A stretch of 64,000 nt of DNA, from assembly GCA_002702745.1 (NCBI GenBank), contig PABM01000007.1, forward strand, positions 8,167 to 72,166, read 5' to 3'. How positions within the stretch are numbered: the first letter of the stretch is position 1; each line of letters opens with the position of its first letter. Shown piece by piece: positions 28,921-38,657 of the stretch. The translations under genes were made by a program, and so were the position numbers. Below the pieces are notes generated by a model. It was not told the origin of the DNA and did no database searches. It saw only the letters and a program-made list of their open reading frames with translations. This DNA comes from Flavobacteriaceae bacterium. Its GTDB lineage: Bacteria; Bacteroidota; Bacteroidia; Flavobacteriales; Flavobacteriaceae.

Positions 28921-30003
28921 TTAATTTTTTAATATTTTTTCTTGGTGATTTATTGATTCCTGATGAATTGCCTTGAAAACTTTTAAAATAAATTCTTCAC
29001 TTAAGTTTTTTTCATCACCCTCTAAAATCATTTTCCCTAAAATCTCATTCCATCTTTTAGACTGAAGTACAGCAACATTGTTTTTTTTCTTTAAAAGACC
29101 AATTTTTTCTGCAACTTTCATTCTATTGCCCAAGATATTGATTAATTGATTGTCATGAACATTAATCTGTGCTCTTAAATTATCTAAATTATCTAAGTAT
29201 GCTTCATCATCATTTGTGACACGTCTGATTATAAGATTTTTAGTCAATTCTTTTAACTTTTCAGGGGTTATTTGCTGTTTAGCGTCACTCCAGGCATTAT
29301 CTGGATCATTATGTGATTCAATCATCAATCCATCATAATTTAAGTCTAATGCGGTTTGACATAAATCAAAAATAAGATCTCTTCTTCCAGCTATGTGAGA
29401 TGGGTCCAGAATCAATGGCAAATCAGGAAGTTTTCTTTGAAGATCAATAGCAATTTGCCACTCTGGATTATTTCTATATTTTGTTTTTTCATAAGTTGAA
29501 AACCCTCTATGTATTGCTCCAATATTTTTAATATTTGAAGAAAAAAATCTTTCAATTGCTCCCAACCATAAGGATAAATCAGGGTTTACAGGGTTTTTAA
29601 TTAGAACAATTTTTTCAGTACCACGAAGTGCTTCCGCGATTTCTTGAACAATAAATGGGCTTACAGTTGTCCTAGCTCCAATCCACAAAATATCAATTTC
29701 ATTTTTAACTGCTAAATCAACATGGTTAGCATTAGCAACCTCGGTAGTAGTAAGAATTCCTGTCTCTTTTTTTACTTTTTTCATCCACTGTAATGCTAAA
29801 GATCCAATACCTTCAAAAGTTCCAGGTCTTGTTCTTGGCTTCCAAATACCTGCTCTATAAACTATTGTATCAGTATCTTTGAGCTGGTGAGCAATATCTA
29901 AAACTTGATTCTCAGTTTCGGCACTACATGGCCCTGAAATTAAAAGTGGATGTGAAAGATTCATATCATCCAACCATTTTCTCAAATTCTTACTATTCTT
30001 CAT
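28921..30003 (-). CDS. DAHP synthase / chorismate mutase fusion
   Basis: A bifunctional 360-residue enzyme. The N-terminal 260 residues are a KDPS-like DAHP synthase (LLISGPCSAETENQVLDIA, YRAGIWKPRTRPGTFEGIG, PLILDPSHIAGRRDLIFDL), which commits carbon to the shikimate pathway. The C-terminal 90 residues are an AroQ-type chorismate mutase (LDNLRAQINVHDNQLINILGNRMKVAEKIG), which makes prephenate. The fusion is common in Bacteroidota and suits feedback sensing of aromatic products. It lies 3 bp after tyrA in the aromatic operon. Confidence 0.95.
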   Translation of the reverse strand: MKNSKNLRKWLDDMNLSHPLLISGPCSAETENQVLDIAHQLKDTDTIVYRAGIWKPRTRPGTFEGIGSLALQWMKKVKKETGILTTTEVANANHVDLAVKNEIDILWIGARTTVSPFIVQEIAEALRGTEKIVLIKNPVNPDLSLWLGAIERFFSSNIKNIGAIHRGFSTYEKTKYRNNPEWQIAIDLQRKLPDLPLILDPSHIAGRRDLIFDLCQTALDLNYDGLMIESHNDPDNAWSDAKQQITPEKLKELTKNLIIRRVTNDDEAYLDNLDNLRAQINVHDNQLINILGNRMKVAEKIGLLKKKNNVAVLQSKRWNEILGKMILEGDEKNLSEEFILKVFKAIHQESINHQEKILKN

Positions 30004-30006
30004 GTT

Positions 30007-30861
30007 TTAATTTATTCCTTTTAAAATTGTTTTTATATAATTAGTTGACTTTAATTGAGATTCAACTTCTTCGAATCTACCTTTTTTAATCAAAGAATTT
30101 ATATGTGCTAAATTTTTAATGTAATCATCCAATGATTTAATAATATTTTTTTTATTGTCCTCAAAAATATCTGTCCACATTTCAGGGGAGCTTTTTGCTA
30201 ATCTAACTGTTGATTCAAAACCACTACCAGCCATATCAAAAATATTCTTTTCATTTTTTTCTTCATCTATCACGGTTTTTCCTAACATGAAAGAACTTAT
30301 ATGGGATAAATGCGAAACGTAAGCAATATGTTTATCATGAGAGTCTGAGTCCATATAGCTAATTTTCATTTTCATTAAGTTAAATATTTTTAGTCCAAGC
30401 TCAAGTTTTGATTTATCTGTTTTATCCTTATCACATATAATTATATTTTTTCCTTCGAATAAGCCTTCATGAGCAGCCGCGGGTCCTGAGAATTCAGTTC
30501 CAGCAATAGGGTGAGTAGCTAGAAAATTTTGACGATTAGGATGGTCTTTTATAATTTGGCAAATACTTTTTTTTGTAGAACCAAAATCTATAACTAAGCT
30601 GTGAATATTCACAGATTTTAAAACAATAGGTAGAATATTAAGTATAGATTTAACAGGGACTGAGATTACAATAATATCTGGATTATCTATTTTTAAAACT
30701 GTAGATATTTCATCGATTAACTTTAACTCAAGAGCTTTCTGAAGGTGAATTTCTGACTTGTCTATTCCTATGATTGTTGATTTTGGAAATAACTTTCTTA
30801 AATCAATGGCAAAGCTACCACCAATAAGACCAACACCAATCACATAAATTTTCTTTTTCAT
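30007..30861 (-). CDS. tyrA: Prephenate dehydrogenase
   Basis: It oxidises prephenate to 4-hydroxyphenylpyruvate for tyrosine. The Rossmann motif IYVIGVGLIGGSFAIDL is at the N-terminus, and FLATHPIAGTEFSGP is the conserved catalytic region. Length is 284 residues with no ACT domain. The start overlaps the aminotransferase stop (ATGA). It is the third gene of the Phe/Tyr operon. Confidence 0.95.
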   Translation of the reverse strand: MKKKIYVIGVGLIGGSFAIDLRKLFPKSTIIGIDKSEIHLQKALELKLIDEISTVLKIDNPDIIVISVPVKSILNILPIVLKSVNIHSLVIDFGSTKKSICQIIKDHPNRQNFLATHPIAGTEFSGPAAAHEGLFEGKNIIICDKDKTDKSKLELGLKIFNLMKMKISYMDSDSHDKHIAYVSHLSHISSFMLGKTVIDEEKNEKNIFDMAGSGFESTVRLAKSSPEMWTDIFEDNKKNIIKSLDDYIKNLAHINSLIKKGRFEEVESQLKSTNYIKTILKGIN

Positions 30862-32000
30862 AATCTTGAAATTGCTTTCTTAATACTGGTTTCCGAATTG
30901 CAGAGTGAAATCCTTACATATCCTTCACCATTTGATCCAAAAATACTGCCAGGTGTAATAAATATACCTTTTTCATTTAAAAGACTATCTACATAATCTT
31001 TAGAGGTTTTAATACTTCTAATCTTAGCCCAAACAAACATTCCTGATGAAGATCTTGAAAAATCACAATTTAATTTATCAGCTAATTCCCATACTAATTT
31101 TCTTCTTTTCGAATATTCAAAGTTCAAGTTTTTAAACCAATCCTTTGATTGACTTAATGCTGAAATAGCACCCATTTGTAAAGGAAAAAACATACCTGAA
31201 TCAACATTACTTTTTACCTTTAAAATATTTGAGATGTATTCAGGATTTGCTACAGCAAAGCCTAATCTCCATCCAGCCATATTAAAACTTTTACTTAAAG
31301 AATTTAACTCAATACAAATATCTCTAGCTCCGTTAACATTCATAATGCTTAATGGATTATCATTTAAAATGAAACTATACGGATTATCATTTACAATTAA
31401 AATATTATTGGACCTTGCAAAATTTATAATTGCAGAAAAATACTCAAGAGATGCTACTGCACCTGTTGGCATATGAGGATAATTAATCCACATTATCTTA
31501 ACACTAGATAAATCAAGCTTAGTTAATTGCTCCAAGTCAGGTAACCAGTTATTTTTTTCATTTAAATCATAATATATAATTTCATTTCCGATCAACTTTG
31601 TTATTGATGAATATGTTGGGTATCCGGGATTTGGTATTAAGACTTTATCATCTTCAGAAAGAAAAGACATTGAAATATGAAAAATTCCCTCCTTACTTCC
31701 AATCAATGGTAAAATTTCAGATTGATAATTTAAATCACAATTATAATGTAACTTATAAAAATTTGATATTTCCTTTCTAAATTTTTCAACTCCAATATAA
31801 CTTTGATATTTATGCGCTCCATCTACATTTAACGAATCTTTTAATTTTTTTATTACCGGAGATGGAGGAGATAAATCTGGACTACCAATTCCAAGATTTA
31901 TAATATCTTCTCCAGAGTCAATTAAAGACTTTACGTCCCTGAGCTTGGAGGAAAAATAATACTCACTTAATCCTTCTATTCTTTTTGAAAATTCAATCAT
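30858..32000 (-). CDS. PLP-dependent aminotransferase, probably aromatic
   Basis: Class I/II fold-type I aminotransferase, 380 residues from ATG 32000 (MIEFSKRIEGLSEYYFSSKL). The motifs are NLGIGSPDLSPP, NPGYPTYSS, the NDNPYSF stretch, and the PLP lysine in ELNSLSKSFNMAGWRLGFAVA. Between pheA and tyrA, it most likely transaminates phenylpyruvate and hydroxyphenylpyruvate. An upstream in-frame ATG (32021) is possible. It overlaps the end of pheA by 8 nt. Confidence 0.92.
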   Translation of the reverse strand: MIEFSKRIEGLSEYYFSSKLRDVKSLIDSGEDIINLGIGSPDLSPPSPVIKKLKDSLNVDGAHKYQSYIGVEKFRKEISNFYKLHYNCDLNYQSEILPLIGSKEGIFHISMSFLSEDDKVLIPNPGYPTYSSITKLIGNEIIYYDLNEKNNWLPDLEQLTKLDLSSVKIMWINYPHMPTGAVASLEYFSAIINFARSNNILIVNDNPYSFILNDNPLSIMNVNGARDICIELNSLSKSFNMAGWRLGFAVANPEYISNILKVKSNVDSGMFFPLQMGAISALSQSKDWFKNLNFEYSKRRKLVWELADKLNCDFSRSSSGMFVWAKIRSIKTSKDYVDSLLNEKGIFITPGSIFGSNGEGYVRISLCNSETSIKKAISRL

Positions 32001-32820
32001 CTTTAGAGTTTTTGTATTCACCTAATACTTTAAAATCTTTAGCCATAATTTCAATTATAGATTTAGCCTTAAAATAATCTTCTAATTCGTCAAAAGTAAC
32101 ATCAACAAAAAATGAGTATCTCCATGGAGTTTGAATCTTAGGTATTGATTGAATCTTAGTTAAATTTAACTTACAATCACTTAAAACATTTAAAATAGCC
32201 GCTAAGCTTCCTCTTTTATGATCCAATTCAAATTTTACTGATGCCTTATTAAAATTAAAGTTTTTGGTTGGACCTTTTTTTTGAAGAATAACAAATCTTG
32301 TTTGATTCTTTTTTATAGTTTGAATATTATCATTTATAATATTCAGCCCATAAATTTTTGAGGCTAAATCACTTGCAATTGCACCTAAACCCTTTATTTT
32401 ATTTTCAGAAATTTTCTTTGCTACCTGAGCCGTATCCTTATCCTCAATTAAAACAATATCAGCATTATCTTTAAAAAAATCTCTACATTGAAGAAGAGCC
32501 ATGGGATGAGACTTAACTTCTTTTATATCTTCAATTGATTGGCCTTTTAAGGCAATCAAATTATGTGTTATTTGAAGATAATATTCACCTACAATATTTA
32601 CTCCATATTCATCAATCAATGCATAATTAGAAATAATAGATCCAGCAGTAGAATTTTCTATTGCCATGATAGCATAATCTATTTTATCATTAAATAAATT
32701 TAAAATCAATTCTTCAAAGTAAAGATATTCAATCAAATTAATATCTTCTTCAAAATAGTTGTTTGCAACTATGTGATGAAATGAACCCTTTATTCCCTGT
32801 ATACCTATTTTTTTTTTCAT
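31993..32820 (-). CDS. pheA: Prephenate dehydratase
   Basis: It converts prephenate to phenylpyruvate. The catalytic domain begins IGIQGIKGSFHHIVANNYF; AIENSTAGSIISNYALI and the NQTRFVIL stretch follow. An ACT domain at the C-terminus (HKRGSLAAILNVLSDCKLNLTKIQSIP) would bind Phe. The start is the ATG at 32820, directly after the U tract of the attenuator; an extended frame reading through the terminator is not a real start. First gene of the operon pheA, aminotransferase, tyrA, DAHP synthase/mutase. Confidence 0.95.
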   Translation of the reverse strand: MKKKIGIQGIKGSFHHIVANNYFEEDINLIEYLYFEELILNLFNDKIDYAIMAIENSTAGSIISNYALIDEYGVNIVGEYYLQITHNLIALKGQSIEDIKEVKSHPMALLQCRDFFKDNADIVLIEDKDTAQVAKKISENKIKGLGAIASDLASKIYGLNIINDNIQTIKKNQTRFVILQKKGPTKNFNFNKASVKFELDHKRGSLAAILNVLSDCKLNLTKIQSIPKIQTPWRYSFFVDVTFDELEDYFKAKSIIEIMAKDFKVLGEYKNSKDD

Positions 32821-32848
32821 AAAAAAAAAGTCTCGAAATTTCGAGACC
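32821..32848 (-). terminator. Attenuator terminator immediately before pheA
   Basis: A perfect GTCTCGAAATTTCGAGAC hairpin (32830-32847) is followed by nine U on the minus strand, ending at the base before the pheA ATG. Transcription would stop here unless the hairpin is prevented. When read through, the hairpin could also mask the ribosome site. It follows the Phe/Tyr leader ORF by 35 nt. Confidence 0.85.
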
Positions 32849-32883
32849 ATAAATAATTCTGATTAGTTATATTACAACAGCCT

Positions 32884-32943
32884 CTACATCCTTTTTAAAT
32901 AAAAGAAGTAATAGAAGTTAAAATTGTAGTTAAAAAATAGCAT
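32884..32943 (-). CDS. Phe/Tyr leader peptide of the aromatic operon
   Basis: Twenty codons encoding MLFFNYNFNFYYFFYLKRM, that is six Phe and four Tyr in 19 residues, on the minus strand, then TAG. It stands between a probable promoter region and an intrinsic terminator abutting pheA. This is the layout of a ribosome-mediated attenuator sensing charged tRNA-Phe and tRNA-Tyr. The mixed content matches an operon that makes both amino acids. I did not find a convincing antiterminator strand; only AGACC (32963-32959) could pair with GGTCT of the terminator. Confidence 0.8.
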   Translation of the reverse strand: MLFFNYNFNFYYFFYLKRM

Positions 32944-33000
32944 TTTTAAATATTGATTGGTCTAATGTAAATAATATTTATTAAAAAAAAGAAAAATTAA

Positions 33001-34593
33001 CTAAAGAATATAATCTGTAGATACAAAGTTAGAATTATCAGAACTTAACAAATCCTTAATTATTTTATTATTTTCATTATTATCCTTTGAGGCAACAAAC
33101 GTACGAATTGAAAATGATCTTAGTGCATCATGGACACTTAATGTACTGAATGCAGAATCTTTTCTTCCTGTAAATGGGTAAATATCAGGGCCTCGTTGAC
33201 ATGAACTATTTATATTGACCCTACAAACTAAATTCACAAGGGTGTCAATTAGAGGACCTAGTTTCTTTATTTCCTTTCCAAAAACACTCACCTGTTGTCC
33301 GTAATTTGATTCTGCCATGTCATCAAGTGGTTCATTAATATCTTTAAATGAAATTATCGGAATCACTGGTCCAAACTGCTCCTCTTTATAAACACTCATA
33401 TCTTTAGTAACAGGGTATAAAATAGCGGGATATACATAATTTTCACACTGAATTCCACCTTTAGCATTAACTACCTTAGCACCCTTCTGTTTTGCATCAG
33501 TAATTAGTGATTGTATGTATTCGGGTTTATTTGGTTCTGGTAGCGGAGTTAACTTAACGTTTTCCTCCCATGGATTTCCGTATTTTAATTCATCAACAGC
33601 CTTAGAAAACCTGTTGAGAAATTCATCTCTAATTTCATCATGGACATAAATTATTTTAAGAGCGGTACATCTTTGTCCGTTATAAGAAAGGGATCCGTTT
33701 ATACATTCCTGAATCGTTAAGTCTAAGTCAGCATCTGGCAATATAATCGCTGGATTTTTTGCCTCAAGACCCAAGACTAATCTTAGTCTATTTTTCTTTG
33801 GATGAGATTCTTGCAAGGAATTAGCTGAAGAACTATGTCCTATTAGTGCCAAGACATTTACTTTACCAGACTCCATAATAGGAGTTGCTAAAACCCTACC
33901 TCTTCCAAATAAAATATTTACTACACCGGGTGGAAAATGTTTTTTGAAAGCTTCCATTAATGGAGAAATTAATAGCACACCGTGTTTAGCTGGCTTGAAT
34001 ATCACTGTGTTACCCATAATTAAAGCTGGAATTAAAAGACAAAATGTCTCATTCAGCGGATAATTATATGGTCCTAAACAAAGAACTACACCAAGTGGTC
34101 CCCTACGAATGTGTGCATTGATACCACTATGTTTTTGAAATTTTGCAGAATCTCTATCAATTTTCTTGTAAGCTTCAATTGTATCGTAAATGTAATCTAC
34201 GGTTCTATCAAATTCTTTTTGAGAATCAGTATAGTTTTTTCCAATCTCCCACATCAATAACTTTACAACTGTATCTCTTTTCTGCTTCATTTCTTCAACG
34301 AAGTTTTCCATTGCATTAATGCGATCAATAACCTTCATTGTTGGCCATAAACCCTTTCCTTTGTCGAATGCATTACAGGCAGAGTCTAGCGCCTTAATAG
34401 CTTCATCCTTACCCAAACTTGGTATTTCACCAAGCAAAGTAGGCTTATATTCAGGAGTTGATGAGATTGTAGAATAAACAGGTGAAAATTCACCATCCCA
34501 TTTAACCAACTTTCCATTGACCAGAAAGTTATCTTGCTTTATCTTTTCAGTTATCTCAAACTCTTGTGGTATCTGCTTAAATTTAAATTCCAT
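33001..34593 (-). CDS. gapN: NADP-dependent glyceraldehyde-3-phosphate dehydrogenase (non-phosphorylating type)
   Basis: An aldehyde dehydrogenase superfamily enzyme that oxidises glyceraldehyde-3-phosphate to 3-phosphoglycerate with NADP+. From ATG 34593 ([13 protein letters not shown]) it is 530 residues. Key parts are [51 protein letters not shown], the catalytic Cys in [11 protein letters not shown] and [10 protein letters not shown]. It resembles the Bacteroidota GapN set, but a related aldehyde dehydrogenase function cannot be excluded. The gene is alone, with its own promoter (34599-34630). Confidence 0.88.
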   Translation of the reverse strand: MEFKFKQIPQEFEITEKIKQDNFLVNGKLVKWDGEFSPVYSTISSTPEYKPTLLGEIPSLGKDEAIKALDSACNAFDKGKGLWPTMKVIDRINAMENFVEEMKQKRDTVVKLLMWEIGKNYTDSQKEFDRTVDYIYDTIEAYKKIDRDSAKFQKHSGINAHIRRGPLGVVLCLGPYNYPLNETFCLLIPALIMGNTVIFKPAKHGVLLISPLMEAFKKHFPPGVVNILFGRGRVLATPIMESGKVNVLALIGHSSSANSLQESHPKKNRLRLVLGLEAKNPAIILPDADLDLTIQECINGSLSYNGQRCTALKIIYVHDEIRDEFLNRFSKAVDELKYGNPWEENVKLTPLPEPNKPEYIQSLITDAKQKGAKVVNAKGGIQCENYVYPAILYPVTKDMSVYKEEQFGPVIPIISFKDINEPLDDMAESNYGQQVSVFGKEIKKLGPLIDTLVNLVCRVNINSSCQRGPDIYPFTGRKDSAFSTLSVHDALRSFSIRTFVASKDNNENNKIIKDLLSSDNSNFVSTDYIL

Positions 34594-34598
34594 AATAA

Positions 34599-34630
34599 TA
34601 AATTTACTATGCATCAATTTCCATTCCAAA
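34599..34630 (-). promoter_or_regulatory. gapN promoter
   Basis: On the minus strand, TTTG (34630-34627), 20 nt, then TAAATTTA (34606-34599) matches the Bacteroidota promoter with one -7 change (G to A). The ATG (34593) is a few bases downstream. The divergent GT90 gene starts 80 bp away. Confidence 0.45.
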
Positions 34631-34673
34631 AAAATAAATCACTAAGTTTGGAATACATTAATTACCTTTTTCG

Positions 34674-35654
34674 ATGCTTTCAAGTATTAAACATCGCAAC
34701 AATAAGCAGAAATATTATTTATTAAATTATTTAAGCTTATTAATTCCAGATTTTCTCTACAGAAATAGTTTAAAAAAGAAATTAAACTCTCTGTCTGATT
34801 TTGATTTTGAATATATTAAAAATAGGGTAAACTATTACAACAAACTAAACAAAGAAATTAAGCTAAATAAGGATGTTGAAAGTCTTAATAATTTTAAAAT
34901 TAAAAACTTCCATAGAACTTATTTTTTTGATACCTACAAATACACTAGATTCTTTGAAAAAAGGTTAAAGTTAAAAATGCTATTTGGAGATATCACTCAT
35001 AGCCCTGATGTTCCATCTATTGTAAAAAGTAGACCAATCAATGAGAATAATCAAAATTCAATTTTGCTGAAGCTAAACAAAATCAGGCATTTTACATATA
35101 CAAAAGATTCTAATGAATTTGATAATAAAATTAATAAACTAATTGGAAGATCTGCGATAACTAAAAAGCATAAAAAAAGAATTGATTTTTTTAAAATATA
35201 CTTTAATAATCAGTTATGCGACCTTGGAGCAATAAATAAGAATACACCACACCCAGAATGGCTAAAAAATAAAATATCAATAGAAGATCACTTAAAATAT
35301 AAATTTGTTATGTGTGTAGAGGGAGTTGATGTTGCTACAAATCTAAAATGGGTAATGTCTTCAAATTCAATTGCTGTGATGCCCAGACCTAAAATTGAAT
35401 CTTGGTTTATGGAAAATAAGCTAATTCCGGAAAAGCATTATATTGAAATAAAGGAAGATTATTCAGATTTAGAAAGTAAAGTTGAATACTACATTAAGAA
35501 TCCTGAAAAATGTAAAAGGATTATCAAAAACGCCAATGATTATGTTATACAATTCAAAAATAAAAGCAGAGAAGATCTTATATCATTGTTAGTTTTAGAA
35601 AAATACTTTGATTTCACTGGACAGCAAGAAAAAACTAGTTTTTTGGATTATTAG
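34674..35654 (+). CDS. GT90 (CAP10/LPS glycosyltransferase family) protein
   Basis: A 326-residue member of the Glyco_transf_90 (lipopolysaccharide-modifying, CAP10-like) family, shown by FGDITHSPDVPSIVKSRPI, NSILLKLNKIRHF, QLCDLGAINK and FVMCVEGVDVATNLKWVMSSNSIAVMPRP. It probably transfers xylose or glucose to a cell-surface glycan. It has no signal peptide. It is divergent from gapN and convergent with ilvA, overlapping it by 20 nt. It stands apart from other glycan genes, so it may have been inserted here. Confidence 0.82.
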   Translation: MLSSIKHRNNKQKYYLLNYLSLLIPDFLYRNSLKKKLNSLSDFDFEYIKNRVNYYNKLNKEIKLNKDVESLNNFKIKNFHRTYFFDTYKYTRFFEKRLKLKMLFGDITHSPDVPSIVKSRPINENNQNSILLKLNKIRHFTYTKDSNEFDNKINKLIGRSAITKKHKKRIDFFKIYFNNQLCDLGAINKNTPHPEWLKNKISIEDHLKYKFVMCVEGVDVATNLKWVMSSNSIAVMPRPKIESWFMENKLIPEKHYIEIKEDYSDLESKVEYYIKNPEKCKRIIKNANDYVIQFKNKSREDLISLLVLEKYFDFTGQQEKTSFLDY

Positions 35655-36642
35655 ATTTCCAGGTATCAGCTCTTTTTTTTATTTCAGGCATTCTAGAATT
35701 ATCGTTATTTCCTCCACAAATTATACAACCAATATTTTTATTTATGATTTTATGTCTATAATGTCTTAGAGCAGCACTTGACATTGCACCTGCCGGTTCA
35801 GCAATAATATTTTCATATGATTTTAGTTCTAGAATAGAATTACATATTTCATTCTCATCTAAAATTATCAAATCATCTAAATGTTCTTTACAATAATCAA
35901 AGCTATAATTGCCAACTTTTTTAACCGCAACTCCATCAACAAAACCATCAATTCCACTTAAAGTAATTAACTTATTTTTATTAATAGATTTAGACATTGA
36001 TGGAGCTCCTTTAGGCTCAATTCCTATTATTTTTGTCATAGGACTTAATTGCTTGAAAACATTTATTGCGCCTGAAATTAATCCACCACCTCCAATTGGA
36101 ATAAATAGATAATCAAGATGATCTTTAAATTGATTAATTATTTCTAAAAATAATGTAGCCTGTCCTGCAATTACTTTTTTATCATCAAAAGGATGAATAA
36201 AAGTTTTATCATATTTATCACATTCTTGCAACGCTTTTTCATAAGCCTGGGTAAAGTTTTCTCCAAATAAAACAACCTCAACATTAGTTTTTCCAAATTT
36301 TTTAACTTGTTCAATTTTTTGATTTGGAGTAGTTGTAGGCATAAATACTTTTCCCTTATAACCCAGGGTGCTACAGCTAACAGCAAAACCTTGAGCATGA
36401 TTTCCAGCACTAGCACAAACTATTCCATTTATTACTTGAGAGTGATTTAAGGATGAAATTTTATTAAAAGCACCTCTTATCTTAAATGATCTTACTTTTT
36501 GTAAATCTTCCCTTTTAAAAAATATATTAGAATTATAGTTTTGAGAGTAACTTTCAATTTTCTGGAAAGGAGATTCAATTACTACTGTCTCCAGTATTTG
36601 GCTAGCTTTTTTTATTTCATTTAATCCGATAAAATTACCCAC
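35635..36642 (-). CDS. ilvA: Threonine dehydratase without regulatory domain
   Basis: PLP enzyme that deaminates threonine to 2-oxobutanoate, the first step to isoleucine. The PLP lysine is in KREDLQKVRSFKIRGAFNK. ASAGNHAQGFA, the glycine-rich PIGGGGLISG and the ending ICGGNNDNSRMPEIKKRA are present. At 335 residues it stops where homologues of about 420 residues continue into an ACT-like regulatory domain, so it may lack isoleucine feedback. Its 3' end overlaps the convergent GT90 gene. It is the last gene of the ilv operon, overlapping ilvC by one base. Confidence 0.93.
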   Translation of the reverse strand: MGNFIGLNEIKKASQILETVVIESPFQKIESYSQNYNSNIFFKREDLQKVRSFKIRGAFNKISSLNHSQVINGIVCASAGNHAQGFAVSCSTLGYKGKVFMPTTTPNQKIEQVKKFGKTNVEVVLFGENFTQAYEKALQECDKYDKTFIHPFDDKKVIAGQATLFLEIINQFKDHLDYLFIPIGGGGLISGAINVFKQLSPMTKIIGIEPKGAPSMSKSINKNKLITLSGIDGFVDGVAVKKVGNYSFDYCKEHLDDLIILDENEICNSILELKSYENIIAEPAGAMSSAALRHYRHKIINKNIGCIICGGNNDNSRMPEIKKRADTWKSNNPKN

Positions 36643-38111
36643 TAAAATAAATTTTTCATCGCTGTCATAGACTTTCTAAGCTCTAGTCCAGTCTTTTCAA
36701 TAGGATGATTGTTTATTTCAAAGTTAATTTTTTTAAGTAAGTCTTTATCAATTTCCATATTAATATTAGGCTCTATCCCTAAAGAAGATAAGCTTAATTT
36801 ACTAACATAATTTTTTAATATTGGTTTTGCTTCATTTGCAAATAAGTAACATCCGTATTCAGCTGTATCAGAAATTATACTATTCATTTCATATAATTTC
36901 TTTCTTGCAACTAAATTTGCAATTAAGGGTAATTCATGTAAAGATTCATAATACGCTGATTCGTCAATGATACCAGCTTCAACCATTGTTTCAAAAGCTA
37001 ATTCAACTCCCGACTTTATAAATGCTATCATGGCAATTCCTTTTTCAAAATATTCACGATTAGAAATAGCCTTTTCGGTTGAAGGTGTTTTTTCAAATGC
37101 TGTCTCACCAGTCTCCTCCCTCCAATTAAGAAGTTTTTTATCGTCGTTATTCCAATCTTCCATCATACCTTCTGAAAACTCTCCAGACATTATATCATCC
37201 ATATGCTTTTTAAAAAGGGGCGTCATAATCTCTTTAAGTTCTGCTGCAATTCTGTTTGCTTCGATTTTAGAACTGTCAGAAATCGAATTCATCATTTTAG
37301 AAATACCTCCGTGCTTTAATGACTCAGTAATAATCTCCCAACCATTTTGAATTTGTTTTGCGGCATATGTCTTTTCTAAACCCTCGGAAACCATTTTTTC
37401 AAATAATAGTATTGATGCCGTCTGAAGTACACCACATAAAATAGTCTGCTCTCCCATTAAATCACTTTTTACTTCTGCAACGAAAGATGATTCTAGAACT
37501 CCAGCCCTATTTGAACCAAGTGAATACGCATATGCTTTTGCTAAATCTAATCCTTGACTATTGGGGTCATTTGCAGAATGTACTGCGATTAATGTCGGCA
37601 CACCAAAACCTCTTTTAAACTCTTCTCTAACTTCTGTTCCTGGACATTTTGGAGCAACCATAATTACCGTTATATCTTCTCTGATTTTAATTCCTTCTTC
37701 CACTATATTAAAACCATGTGAATATGAAAGAATTGAATTTTTTTTCATTAGAGGCATAACAGTATTAACTACTTGAGTATGATTCTTATCAGGCGTCAAA
37801 TTAATTACCATATCAGCATTTGGAATTAACTCATCAAAAGATCCAACTTTAAAATTATTACTACTAGCGTTTATGAATGACTTTCTTTTTGATGAAATTG
37901 CACTATCTCTTAAAGCATATGAAATATTTAAACCTGAATCTCGCATATTTAAACCCTGGTTCAGACCTTGTGCACCACAACCAACAATAACAATATTTTT
38001 TTCTTTTAAAATATTATTTTCATTTTGAAACTCATCAATATTCATAAATCTACACTTAGACAACTGTGATTTTTTCTCTGATTTGTTAAGTGAATTGAAA
38101 TAATTACTCAT
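36642..38111 (-). CDS. ilvC: Ketol-acid reductoisomerase, class II
   Basis: It converts 2-acetolactate to dihydroxyisovalerate and the ethyl homologue. At 489 residues it is the long class II form. Seen: the Rossmann motif [42 protein letters not shown], and duplicated helical regions with [14 protein letters not shown] domain of about 140 residues follows and is usual in this class. It belongs to the operon ilvD-ilvB-ilvN-ilvC-ilvA. Confidence 0.97.
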   Translation of the reverse strand: MSNYFNSLNKSEKKSQLSKCRFMNIDEFQNENNILKEKNIVIVGCGAQGLNQGLNMRDSGLNISYALRDSAISSKRKSFINASSNNFKVGSFDELIPNADMVINLTPDKNHTQVVNTVMPLMKKNSILSYSHGFNIVEEGIKIREDITVIMVAPKCPGTEVREEFKRGFGVPTLIAVHSANDPNSQGLDLAKAYAYSLGSNRAGVLESSFVAEVKSDLMGEQTILCGVLQTASILLFEKMVSEGLEKTYAAKQIQNGWEIITESLKHGGISKMMNSISDSSKIEANRIAAELKEIMTPLFKKHMDDIMSGEFSEGMMEDWNNDDKKLLNWREETGETAFEKTPSTEKAISNREYFEKGIAMIAFIKSGVELAFETMVEAGIIDESAYYESLHELPLIANLVARKKLYEMNSIISDTAEYGCYLFANEAKPILKNYVSKLSLSSLGIEPNINMEIDKDLLKKINFEINNHPIEKTGLELRKSMTAMKNLF

Positions 38112-38117
38112 ATCGTG

Positions 38118-38651
38118 TTATTTTTTTTTAAAATCGGTTAGTATTTCTGAAATCATTAACGGAGCTTTTGTTACTGCAATTCTCGCAGATCTAACATATT
38201 GTAAAATCCCATATTTATTTAACTTTTCATAAAGGACATCTAGCTCGTGTGTTCTGCCTGATTTTTCAATTACAAAAAATTCAGGGTTAACTGTTACTAT
38301 AATTGCATTACTTTCTTTAATTATATTTTGAATTTTTCTATCATCAAATAACAAAGATGATTTTATTTTAAACAAACATGACTCTTGATATATAGTTTCT
38401 TCATCAGTGTGATAGTATGCCTGAATAACTTCAATTTGTCTGTTAATTTGACCAACTATTTTTTTTATCAACGATTCTGCTGTAACTACAAGAATAGTCC
38501 ATCTTTGAACATTTTTGATTTCTGTCATTGATGAGTTGAAGCTTTCAATATTAATGTGTCTTCTTTGGAATATAGCTGAAATCCTATTTAGCAAACCTAC
38601 ACTATCTTCAGTGTAGACAGAAACTGTATATTTTATTAAATTTTTTCCCAT
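38118..38651 (-). CDS. ilvN: Acetolactate synthase regulatory small subunit
   Basis: The 177-residue regulatory subunit. The N-terminal ACT domain (YTVSVYTEDSVGLLNRISAIFQRRHINIESFNSS) binds valine, and a C-terminal ACT-like region follows (IIKESNAIIVTVNPEFFVIEKSG). The length and the position directly after ilvB (6 bp) support the call. Confidence 0.95.
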   Translation of the reverse strand: MGKNLIKYTVSVYTEDSVGLLNRISAIFQRRHINIESFNSSMTEIKNVQRWTILVVTAESLIKKIVGQINRQIEVIQAYYHTDEETIYQESCLFKIKSSLLFDDRKIQNIIKESNAIIVTVNPEFFVIEKSGRTHELDVLYEKLNKYGILQYVRSARIAVTKAPLMISEILTDFKKK

Positions 38652-38657
38652 AACTAG

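Noticed and set aside
32821..32850. An upstream start for pheA that reads through the hairpin
   Set aside because: The added residues are encoded by the terminator and U tract; ATG 32820 matches the family start.
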